NCBI GenBank assembly: GCA_937915745.1
Contig: CALGGJ010000032.1
Location: 1-41,969 of the forward strand
Length of the DNA stretch: 41,969 bases
Direction: 5' to 3'
DNA from: an uncultured Prevotellaceae bacterium
GTDB taxonomy: Bacteria > Bacteroidota > Bacteroidia > Bacteroidales > Bacteroidaceae
Of this stretch, positions 1 to 7,719 are shown one piece after another. The notes below the pieces were generated by a model, which ran no database searches, was not told the DNA's origin, and saw only the letters and a program-made list of their open reading frames with translations. Both the position numbers and the translations under genes were made by a program. Within the stretch, counting starts at the first letter, position 1; each line of letters opens with the position of its first letter.

Positions 1-2
1 TT

Positions 3-59
3 GCACCGAGGACGAAGCCAAGAAGGCAAGTTTACGTCGGCAAAAAGGTTGTCAAATAA
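3..59 (+). CDS. Possible 3' end of a truncated gene
   Basis: One frame is open from the window edge and closes with TAA at 57-59, giving an 18-residue basic tail that ends VYVGKKVVK. It could be the C-terminus of a gene that begins outside the window. It is too short to assign to a family, and an open stretch of this size could occur by chance. Confidence 0.35.
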   Translation, partial: APRTKPRRQVYVGKKVVK

Positions 60-62
60 GTC

Positions 63-150
63 AGTTCACCAAGCAAAAACTGTAAAGTGGCTTAGGTGAA
101 AGAAGTAAAGAATGTAAAGGTGGTTAGTTCACCGAACAAAGAGTGTAAAC
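63..150. repeat. Imperfect 31-32 bp tandem repeat, about 2.8 units
   Basis: Three units begin at 63, 94 and 126. The first and third start with AGTTCACC and continue with an A-rich stretch, and all three contain TGTAAA (81-86, 113-118, 144-149). The middle unit has GGTGAA in place of TTCACC, so the outer units could pair with the inner one. The repeat lies between the possible gene tail and the GH43 promoter. No function can be assigned. Confidence 0.5.
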
Positions 151-266
151 AATTATAGTTAATCGCCTTCAAATGTGACAACGATTTTCAGAGATAGTCA
201 CAAGGTGCAGGGCTGACACTCGCATACAGGTTCTGAGAGTTATGCACTCAGCACATAAAACTTTTA

Positions 267-298
267 TTTTGCAATATCAATAATATTTTGTATCTTTG
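267..298 (+). promoter_or_regulatory. Bacteroidetes-type promoter of the GH43 gene
   Basis: A -7 box TATCTTTG lies at 291-298 and a -33 element TTTTG at 267-271, with a 19-base spacer. This matches the primary sigma consensus of Bacteroidetes (TTTG, then TAnnTTTG). The GH43 ATG follows 28 bases later. Confidence 0.7.
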
Positions 299-326
299 TC
301 GGCGAATATATAACGACAAAGAGACT

Positions 327-1811
327 ATGAAAACAAATATCATCGCTTTCGGCATGATGATGGTGGCGGTGCTGACTGCTGTAAATTGCAGGGCACAGAT
401 ACTGTATGCCGATTTCTCCGACCCCGATGTGTGCGAGGGTAATGACGGCGACTACTGGCTGACTGCCAGCAGTTTCCAGTGTACACCAGGATTGCCTGTA
501 CTGCACAGCACCGACCTCGACCACTGGACTGTCGTCAATTATGCCCTGACTCGACTCATGCCCTACGAGCATTATGACACTCTGCATCACGGGTGTGGCG
601 TGTGGGCACCGAGCATACGGCGGCATGGCAAAACATATTATATCTATTATGGCGACCCCGACTACGGTGTGTTCATGCTGAAAACAGATGATCCGGCAGG
701 GCGATGGGAAGACCCCGTATTGGTGTTACCAGGCAAGGGGGTTATCGACACATGTCCGCTGTGGGACGACGACGGACATGTCTATCTGGTCAATGCGTGG
801 GCCAACAGCCGGTGCGGATTCAACAGCATACTTACCATACGCGAACTTTCCGCCGACGGGACACATGCCATAGCAGAACCAGTGATGGTGTATGACGGAC
901 AGCCGGAGGGGAACCACACTATAGAAGGTCCAAAGCTGTATAAGAAAGACGGATACTACTATATACTGGCACCTGCCGGAGGTGTGGCAAACGGATGGCA
1001 GGTGGCTCTGCGAAGCAGTAATATATACGGCCCCTACGAGGCGAAGACTGTATATAACCAACCGGGCATTCATCAGGGCGGGTGGGTAAACGATGCCTTC
1101 ATCTGCTTCCAGGAGACAGGAGCATACGGAAGAATACTGCACCGGCTTGATGTAGGGTGGAAAGACCGCTGGCCAGTGATGTCGAGACGCAAGACAGCAG
1201 AAGTGCAGAAATTGCAATGTATCGACAAATCGTTGCTGTATCAGTGGCATGCAAACTACCAAGACACATTCGGGTTCCGCACAGCCGGCGGAATGAGAGT
1301 ATATGGACATCGTATAGACATGACTGCCGGCCAGGAGACAATCTGGAACGTGCCAAACCTATACCTCAGAAAGTTTGAAGGCGAGACATTCTGCGATACG
1401 CTGCATACAACCATAACGGCAAAAGCCAACGGCCAGCAGTCGGGATTTGTTATAATGGGACGCGACTACCTGCGCCTGGCAGCCGAACTGCACGACGGAG
1501 CGTTCGTAATAAAAGAGATACGCAATACAGATGCCGATAAAGGCGGGGCCGAAACGGCTACAACCCTGCAAACCATACCTGCACGACAATATGGTGCCGG
1601 AGCTAATCCAAACTACGAATGCAGTGTGACCTTCACCATCGAATGCCAGCGCGGAGCATTGTGCAACATAGCCTACAGTACCGATGGCAAGACATTCACG
1701 GCACTGCCAAGCCCGTTCAAGGCTCGTGAAGGTGTGTGGATAGGTGCCAAATACGGCGTTTACAGCATAACACCAGTCGCTGCGCGCGGATGGATAGATT
1801 TGCATCTCTGA
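327..1811 (+). CDS. Secreted GH43 family glycoside hydrolase (xylosidase/arabinofuranosidase type)
   Basis: This 494-residue protein probably cleaves alpha-L-arabinofuranosyl or beta-xylosyl links in plant glycans, in the periplasm or outside the cell. The N-terminus is a signal peptide ending near CRAQ (residue 24). The GH43 five-bladed propeller has its three acidic residues in the usual order: Asp32 in FSDPD (general base), Asp141 in DTCPLWDD (pKa modulator) and Glu200 in HTIEGPK (general acid). About 170 C-terminal residues look like the beta-sandwich that follows GH43 modules. I chose the ATG at 327 because an in-frame TTG at 288 lies inside the promoter and would precede the signal peptide. 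No SusCD genes are adjacent, so this is not visibly part of a polysaccharide utilization locus. The exact substrate cannot be read from the sequence. Confidence 0.85.
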   Translation: MKTNIIAFGMMMVAVLTAVNCRAQILYADFSDPDVCEGNDGDYWLTASSFQCTPGLPVLHSTDLDHWTVVNYALTRLMPYEHYDTLHHGCGVWAPSIRRHGKTYYIYYGDPDYGVFMLKTDDPAGRWEDPVLVLPGKGVIDTCPLWDDDGHVYLVNAWANSRCGFNSILTIRELSADGTHAIAEPVMVYDGQPEGNHTIEGPKLYKKDGYYYILAPAGGVANGWQVALRSSNIYGPYEAKTVYNQPGIHQGGWVNDAFICFQETGAYGRILHRLDVGWKDRWPVMSRRKTAEVQKLQCIDKSLLYQWHANYQDTFGFRTAGGMRVYGHRIDMTAGQETIWNVPNLYLRKFEGETFCDTLHTTITAKANGQQSGFVIMGRDYLRLAAELHDGAFVIKEIRNTDADKGGAETATTLQTIPARQYGAGANPNYECSVTFTIECQRGALCNIAYSTDGKTFTALPSPFKAREGVWIGAKYGVYSITPVAARGWIDLHL

Positions 1812-2083
1812 CCAACCGGTCGCCCGACATCATCATCTCAAGTCTCAACCATCAATATTTCCACACCAACCATATTTGCCCATGACGGCGGCTGTAAATC
1901 GATGTACTCAACAAAGTCGATATACCCCCGATTGCAATCTGAAAAGCCAAAAACAAGCCTTATTCGAGCCTTTTTCGGCATTTTAACTTTTTTTACAACT
2001 GTTTAGCATCGCCATGTAAAAATAAATGTCTAACTTTGTATGTGGAATAACAACAGACAACGAAAAGAAATTAAAACAAAGAA
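1812..2083. other. Gap between the GH43 gene and gyrA
   Basis: This 272-base gap holds the gyrA promoter. Upstream of it AGCC occurs three times at exact 11-base steps (1945, 1956, 1967) in A/T-rich sequence. I see no convincing terminator for the GH43 gene. Confidence 0.4.
2031..2038 (+). promoter_or_regulatory. -7 box of the gyrA promoter
   Basis: TAACTTTG matches TAnnTTTG and lies 45 bases before the gyrA ATG. I found no clean TTTG at the expected -33 distance, so the upstream element is weak or absent. Confidence 0.55.
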
Positions 2084-4651
2084 ATGGATCAAGACAGAAT
2101 TATCAAGGTTGACATCAACGAGACGATGAGGTCATCGTATATCGACTACTCAATGTCGGTTATCGTATCGCGTGCGTTGCCAGATGTCAGAGATGGTTTC
2201 AAGCCGGTCCACCGGCGCATATTGTTCGACATGATGGAACAAGGCATCACTGCAGACAAACCAACGAAGAAGAGTGCACGTATAGTGGGTGACGTACTCG
2301 GTAAATACCACCCACACGGCGACTCGTCAGTATATGGAGCGCTGGTCAGACTGGCTCAACCGTGGGCAATGCGCTATACACTGGTTGACGGACAGGGAAA
2401 CTTCGGCTCGGTTGATGGCGACGGAGCAGCTGCAATGCGTTACACCGAAGCGCGGCTTACCAAACTCGGTGAAGCCATGATGGACGACCTGTACAAAGAC
2501 ACTGTAGATTTCCAACCTACATACGACGACTCAGATACCGAGCCTACAGTACTCTCGACACGAATACCGAACCTGCTGGTGAATGGAGCCACAGGCATCG
2601 CTGTAGGTATGGCAACAAACATACCCACACACAACCTGGGAGAAGTAATCGACGGATGTGTAGCATATATAGACAACCCAAACATCGATGTTGAGGGACT
2701 GATGCAATACGTCAAAGGTCCCGACTTCCCTACAGGAGGCATCATCTGTGGCACGGACGGAATAAAAGAAGCATACGAGACCGGACGCGGACGAATCATC
2801 ATACGCTCGAAAACCGACTTCGAGACCGACGGACAACACGAGAAGATAATCGTCAACGAGATACCATATAATGTGAACAAGGCGGAACTCATAAAACGAA
2901 TTGCCGACCTCGTCACAGATAAAAAGATAGAAGGCATCAGCAACATCAACGACGAGAGTGACCGCGAAGGAATGCGCATCGTGATTGACCTCAAGCGCGA
3001 AGCAAACTCAAACGTGGTGCTGAACAAACTCTACAAGATGACAGAGTTGCAGAGCAGTTTCAGTGTCAACTGTATAGCAATCGTCAAGAAACGACCAAAG
3101 ACACTCACTCTGAAAGACTGTATCAGGGAATTTGTTGAACACCGCCACGATGTGACAATAAGACGTACCAAATACGACAAAAAGAAGGCAGAAGAACGGG
3201 CACACCTGCTCGAAGCACTCATCACCGCCAGCGACAACATCGACGAAGTGGTGCAGATAATCAAATCGTCGAAAACACCGCAGGAAGCACAGACACGACT
3301 CATCGCACGATTTGGATTCGACGAGGCTCAAGCTAAATACGTAGTTGATATGCGACTCAGTCAGCTGACCGGACTGCAGCAAGAAAAACTACATTCTGAA
3401 TACAACGAACTCGAGCGACTCATCGAATATCTGCAGCAGATACTCGACGACCCTGAACTCTGTAAGAAGGTGATGAAAGACGAACTCATCGAAGTAAAGG
3501 AAAAATACGGAGACGAACGCAAAACCGTAATTGACCCACGCGGCAGCCAAAACTTCAACCCTGAAGACTTTTATGCCGACGACGCATGTGTCGTGACAAT
3601 TTCACACCTGGGATACATCAAGCGCACACCTCTCACCGACTTCAGGACACAGGCACGAGGAGGTGTAGGAAGCAAGGGAGGAAGTGCCCGCGAAGCCGAC
3701 TTCATAGAACATATATATCCTGCAACCGGGCACAACACCATGATGTTCTTCACACAAAAAGGACGCTGCTACTGGATGAAGGTGTATGACATACCTGAGG
3801 GCAACAAGACATTCAAGGGAAGAGCAATTCAGAACATGCTCAATATCGACTCCGACGATAAGACCACGGCATTCATATGCATCAAAAACATAAACGACCA
3901 GGAATTCGTAGAGAGTCATAACCTCGTGTTCTGCACCCGACTCGGACTCGTAAAGAAAACTTCATTTGCCAACTATTCACGTCCGCGCTCAAATGGAATT
4001 ATAGCAATAAAACTCAATGAAGGCGACTCGGTGAAAGAAGTACTACTTACAACCGGTACCGACGAAATACTGATTGCAAACCGCAACGGACGCGCTATCA
4101 GATTTGTCGAAAACACAGTGCGTGTGATGGGACGAGGAACTGCAGGAGTTCGTGCACTCAAGCTGGACGACGACGGAGAAGATGAAATAGTGGGAATGAT
4201 TGTAATGCACAAACCAGAGAACATGAGCGAAGAAGAGATGATAAACGACCCTAACATCCCAACCGTACTCGTGGTCAGCGAAAAGGGATACGGAAAGCGA
4301 AGCTCAATTTATGACTACCGAATCACTAATCGTAACGGAAAGGGAGTCAAGACGCTTAACATCACGGAAAAGACAGGACGCCTCATTGCAATAAAGAGCG
4401 TAACCGACGACGACGACCTCATGATTATCAACAAGAGCGGCATTGCTATTCGCCTGCCGCTAAAGTCGGTGAAAGTGCAAGGACGCAATACCCAAGGCGT
4501 TAGCCTCATCAACCTCAAAAAACGAAATGACGTGATTGCAAGTGTATGCAAGGTACAGCACGTAGAAATAGAAGACGAGGAAATAGTGAATGTGCCAGAT
4601 GCCGACGGACAGACCAACATGACTTGGCAAGAAGATAATAATGAGAATTAA
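2084..4651 (+). CDS. gyrA: DNA gyrase subunit A
   Basis: This 855-residue protein is the DNA breakage-reunion subunit of gyrase, which introduces negative supercoils using ATP hydrolysed by GyrB. The N-terminal half carries the winged-helix and tower domains, with catalytic Tyr120 in AAMRYTE. The quinolone-determining region is at about residues 65-105. Ser81 occupies the place of E. coli Ser83, and Gly85 occupies the place of Asp87. The C-terminal half is a six-bladed beta-pinwheel that includes a GyrA-box variant, QARGGVG, near residue 523. The tail is acidic, as in many GyrA proteins. The length and this box favour GyrA over ParC. A TPR gene starts 43 bases downstream and is probably cotranscribed. 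Confidence 0.96.
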   Translation: MDQDRIIKVDINETMRSSYIDYSMSVIVSRALPDVRDGFKPVHRRILFDMMEQGITADKPTKKSARIVGDVLGKYHPHGDSSVYGALVRLAQPWAMRYTLVDGQGNFGSVDGDGAAAMRYTEARLTKLGEAMMDDLYKDTVDFQPTYDDSDTEPTVLSTRIPNLLVNGATGIAVGMATNIPTHNLGEVIDGCVAYIDNPNIDVEGLMQYVKGPDFPTGGIICGTDGIKEAYETGRGRIIIRSKTDFETDGQHEKIIVNEIPYNVNKAELIKRIADLVTDKKIEGISNINDESDREGMRIVIDLKREANSNVVLNKLYKMTELQSSFSVNCIAIVKKRPKTLTLKDCIREFVEHRHDVTIRRTKYDKKKAEERAHLLEALITASDNIDEVVQIIKSSKTPQEAQTRLIARFGFDEAQAKYVVDMRLSQLTGLQQEKLHSEYNELERLIEYLQQILDDPELCKKVMKDELIEVKEKYGDERKTVIDPRGSQNFNPEDFYADDACVVTISHLGYIKRTPLTDFRTQARGGVGSKGGSAREADFIEHIYPATGHNTMMFFTQKGRCYWMKVYDIPEGNKTFKGRAIQNMLNIDSDDKTTAFICIKNINDQEFVESHNLVFCTRLGLVKKTSFANYSRPRSNGIIAIKLNEGDSVKEVLLTTGTDEILIANRNGRAIRFVENTVRVMGRGTAGVRALKLDDDGEDEIVGMIVMHKPENMSEEEMINDPNIPTVLVVSEKGYGKRSSIYDYRITNRNGKGVKTLNITEKTGRLIAIKSVTDDDDLMIINKSGIAIRLPLKSVKVQGRNTQGVSLINLKKRNDVIASVCKVQHVEIEDEEIVNVPDADGQTNMTWQEDNNEN

Positions 4652-4694
4652 ATATTGAATGATAAATAAATAGTTAAACAAGTAACCAACGCTT

Positions 4695-5930
4695 ATGAAA
4701 AAACTATTGCTCATTTATATGCTGCTCGCTGGATGCGGTGCAGTGTATGCCCAGAAATATCTGGTTGATGATGCCGACACGAAACTGAAGGAGGCATGTG
4801 CAAAACAGCAAATCGACATGATGAAACTCAATGAGGCATGGAGAAACATACAAGATGCCATGGCAAGTGAGAAATCGGTTAACTACCATGAAACCTATAA
4901 CGTCGCAGCCAAAATCCGCAATGTACAGTTGGTACAGCTTTACGACAATGGTCAGCGAACAGGGCAGCTCGATACATTGAGGTATTTTGACGGACTGAAG
5001 GAAATACTCGGTTATTATTACATCTACGAACGCCTCATACACACCCCAAATGCAAAGGGTAAGCTCCCAATGAAGGAAGCAGAAATCAAGGCAGCACACA
5101 TACTTACACAGCAGTCGGCCGCACCAATACGCCTCAATATGTTGCGTGGTGGCTCTTCGGTCATACATTCACATGCCAAGAAAGGACTCGAATACATCGA
5201 TGCATATCTGAAGTCGTTCGACGAGCCGCTTTTCAGTGAAATGAAACTCAACGAGACTGACACATTGAAGACTGCCGGATATCTCTACTATGGTATGGGA
5301 CTGAAACACCTTGCACAGAACTGGGAAGACACTCTGAAGTATCTTGAGTATTACGAGAAAACATTAGAAACTCCTGCCTACGCAGCATATTCGTGTGTAG
5401 AACTCATGAACAATTATAAAACTCATGGCGATATGCTGAACTGGGAAAAGTATTGTAAGTATGCACTCGAGCATTTTCCAGATGATCAGCAGTATGCAAA
5501 GTTGCTCATTGCACAGTATATGAACGATGAGCGAATTGACGATGCTGTTAAGATGTGTGAAACAATGGAGAAGATGTTCCCTCAGGAAATATTCCCACTC
5601 GAGACACGTGCCCTTATCACCTTCAACGATAAGAAATATGAAGAATCCGTAGAACTCTTCAAAAAACTTTCAGAACTTGATCCTACTTATGGCCGTGCCT
5701 GGTGTTCGCTCGGAACATCATACTACCAGCTTGCGTTGAAGAACTCGGGTAACATGAATTTGCGTAAGGAATACCTCAACAAGGCGATACCCGCTTTCAA
5801 GAAGGCTGAGGAGGTTGCACCAGACGAGCCGGATTTGTGGGGTTATTACCTTTATCACTGCTATGAGGCACTTCCTACTCCCGACAAAGTCAATATGGCT
5901 AAATATAAAAAGTATGATACGAAGATGTAA
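4695..5930 (+). CDS. Exported tetratricopeptide-repeat protein
   Basis: This 411-residue protein has an N-terminal signal sequence (hydrophobic LLLIYMLLAG, cleavage probably after VYAQ near residue 20). The rest is almost entirely helical, with recognisable TPR units in the second half, for example around residues 300-345 (KKYEESVELFKKLSELDP followed by GRAWCSLGTSYY). TPR proteins serve as protein-binding scaffolds, and the partner here is unknown. It follows gyrA in the same direction with a short gap and has no promoter that I can see, so it is probably in the gyrA operon. The cysteine in the signal region (LLAGCG) could instead make it a lipoprotein. Confidence 0.8.
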   Translation: MKKLLLIYMLLAGCGAVYAQKYLVDDADTKLKEACAKQQIDMMKLNEAWRNIQDAMASEKSVNYHETYNVAAKIRNVQLVQLYDNGQRTGQLDTLRYFDGLKEILGYYYIYERLIHTPNAKGKLPMKEAEIKAAHILTQQSAAPIRLNMLRGGSSVIHSHAKKGLEYIDAYLKSFDEPLFSEMKLNETDTLKTAGYLYYGMGLKHLAQNWEDTLKYLEYYEKTLETPAYAAYSCVELMNNYKTHGDMLNWEKYCKYALEHFPDDQQYAKLLIAQYMNDERIDDAVKMCETMEKMFPQEIFPLETRALITFNDKKYEESVELFKKLSELDPTYGRAWCSLGTSYYQLALKNSGNMNLRKEYLNKAIPAFKKAEEVAPDEPDLWGYYLYHCYEALPTPDKVNMAKYKKYDTKM

Positions 5931-5956
5931 AGTCGTCGTATAATCATCAAAACTAA

Positions 5957-5998
5957 CGGTCCGTAACATGCTTACTGATGTTGCGGACCGCTTTGTTG
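5957..5998. terminator. Intrinsic terminator between convergent genes
   Basis: CGGTCCGTAACAT at 5957-5969 pairs with ATGTTGCGGACCG at 5978-5990 through 13 base pairs (one a G-T pair), with an 8-base loop. A T-rich run follows on the plus strand and another on the minus strand. It lies between the convergent TPR and M61 genes and could serve both. Confidence 0.75.
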
Positions 5999-6043
5999 TT
6001 TGTCATTGTAGGCAGGACTCCTGTCTTGTCGCGCGGATGGACT

Positions 6044-6133
6044 GGTGTTGCTTTATAGCTGGTATAACTGGTATAGCTTGTATAGCTGGTATAGCTTGTA
6101 TAACTGGTATAACTTGTGTTGCCAGTATGGGCT
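6044..6133. repeat. 9-bp tandem array, consensus GTATARCTK
   Basis: From about 6044 the sequence runs in a 9-base register. Six near-identical units (GTATAACTG, GTATAGCTT, GTATAGCTG and close variants) start at 6062 and step by nine to 6107. They are flanked by more decayed units such as GTGTTGCCA and GTATGGGCT. The array starts about 20 bases downstream of the M61 stop codon (6153-6155, minus strand). A related array lies at 20430-20537. Confidence 0.85.
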
Positions 6134-6152
6134 AGTATGGGTTGTCGGAAGG

Positions 6153-7670
6153 TTATGAGCCTATTATTGTTTTTCTGAGTTTTTCTTGTTTTTGTGAGGT
6201 TTTGTCAAGTTTGTATATTTTCCAGCTACTGCGGTCGATTGCAAGGCCGGCGGGTGTGAGTAGTGTTTCGTAGTCAATTTCGTCGGTGGTATCTACATAT
6301 CGACGTAGGTGTGCGAGGCTGCTGCCTGCCGTTTCTTCTGCTGCTTGCCAGAATTCTTGCTCGGTGAATCCGCGTTTCAGTTGCATATAGTAGCGGTTGT
6401 AGAGCAGTCGCATGAGGTCGTCGAGTCCTCGGTCGGTGTTGGTGAGTCGTCGGAGTTCGATGTCGAACAGCAGACCGAGTATGGGGCCTTTGTCGTAGTA
6501 TGATATTATGTTTTCTGAGTGATTGAAGAAGTTGAGCCATATGTCGTAGCTGCTTTGTCGCAGGCTCATGTGTCTGTGCCCCTCGTTTGTTTCTGTTGTT
6601 CGTATTGATGCTGACATGTCGTTGAGCATGTAGTCGGAGTCAATAATGCCTGAGAGCAATAATATGCGGTTTTCGTAGTAGCATGTGAATCCTTCGCTCA
6701 CCCATAGCAGTGGTGTGTAGCATTCGCGGCTGTAGTCGAATGGACCGAGTTCGAACGGACGTATGCTTTTTACGTTGTATAGGTGAAAGTATTCATGGGT
6801 GACGAATGACAGGTGTCGCAGGTATTCGTTGCGTGTCTCAAATCTGTACGACCCGCTTGTGTAGCATGCTTGTGAGTTGAGGTGCTCGAGTCCGCCGCCT
6901 CCTGCTCCGAGGTGTATGAGGCAGTAGTTGTCGTATGGTACATGGCCTATGATTTGTGTGGTTTGGCTTACCATACGTTTGAAGTCATCGAGGAATGTGG
7001 TTTCGCTGAGTCCGTCGGGTGTTTCGAGGGCTAATTCGTAGTCGTGTCCTTCGTGAGTGAATTGTGTCACAAAGTGGTTTCCTAACAGTATTGGAGAGTC
7101 GAATAATGTGTCGAAGTCGGGTGCTGTGAATGTGCGTTGTGGTCCTGCATTTTCTCCCACGGGCTTCATGCCAGTGCTGGCTTTGCTCCAGCCTTCTGGC
7201 ATGTTGATGCAGACTGTCACTTCGTGTTGTTTGTCGCCGTCGATGTACATGAATACTCCGTTTGGTGCAATGAATGCGGATGTCTTGTCCACTTTGCTTT
7301 CGGCTACGGAGCGTTCGTTGGCATACACCCGGTATGTGGCTTTGAAGCCATTGTCATTCAGGTTGATTGCCCATCGGTTTTTTGATGTCTTGGTCCATGT
7401 TAGTGTTGTCTGTCCGTCGAGTGTGGTTGCCTTGAAGTCGGATAGGTTTTTCGGATAGTCGAGTATTATGTAGTATCCAGGTGCCCATACAGGCATTTCT
7501 AGTGTGATTGTTTCGTTGGTGTGTTTTTGGAATGTGACGTTGAGTTCTACGTTTATGTAGTGTTGTGATTGGTTGAGGTTGATGGTGTATTCCATTTTGT
7601 AACCAGGTATGGCGTTCATGCTGAGCATGTAGCCGAGCATGAACGTCATGAGTAGTATTCTGTGTTTCAT
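6153..7670 (-). CDS. M61-family metallopeptidase without a PDZ domain
   Basis: This 505-residue protein resembles M61 glycyl-aminopeptidase-like zinc peptidases. A signal peptide covers about the first 20 residues. The N-terminal beta domain reaches residue ~225. The catalytic domain has GGGGLEH (257-263), the zinc motif HEYFH (292-296) and the downstream ligand motif WVSEG with Glu326. The segment near 459-477 (YVDTTDEIDYETLLTPAGL) is the part that normally leads into a C-terminal PDZ domain. Here the chain ends within about 30 residues in a short lysine-rich tail, so PDZ is missing. I chose the ATG at 7670 because the longer reading frame adds 60 low-complexity residues before the signal peptide. 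It lies 49 bases downstream of the charged-protein gene, probably in one operon. Confidence 0.83.
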   Translation of the reverse strand: MKHRILLMTFMLGYMLSMNAIPGYKMEYTINLNQSQHYINVELNVTFQKHTNETITLEMPVWAPGYYIILDYPKNLSDFKATTLDGQTTLTWTKTSKNRWAINLNDNGFKATYRVYANERSVAESKVDKTSAFIAPNGVFMYIDGDKQHEVTVCINMPEGWSKASTGMKPVGENAGPQRTFTAPDFDTLFDSPILLGNHFVTQFTHEGHDYELALETPDGLSETTFLDDFKRMVSQTTQIIGHVPYDNYCLIHLGAGGGGLEHLNSQACYTSGSYRFETRNEYLRHLSFVTHEYFHLYNVKSIRPFELGPFDYSRECYTPLLWVSEGFTCYYENRILLLSGIIDSDYMLNDMSASIRTTETNEGHRHMSLRQSSYDIWLNFFNHSENIISYYDKGPILGLLFDIELRRLTNTDRGLDDLMRLLYNRYYMQLKRGFTEQEFWQAAEETAGSSLAHLRRYVDTTDEIDYETLLTPAGLAIDRSSWKIYKLDKTSQKQEKLRKTIIGS

Positions 7671-7719
7671 TTGTTTTGAATTAGTAGGTATGGTTTTGTT
7701 TTTCTGTTGGTTGGCTTGG

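Noticed and set aside
288..326. TTG start that would lengthen the GH43 protein by 13 residues
   Set aside because: It lies inside the -7 box region and would put residues before the signal peptide.
726..1310. Minus-strand open frame within the GH43 gene
   Set aside because: The GH43 product has catalytic motifs and a signal peptide; the opposite frame resembles nothing.
2084..4651. ParC (topoisomerase IV) instead of GyrA
   Set aside because: The length of 855 residues, the GyrA-box variant and the complete pinwheel fit GyrA.
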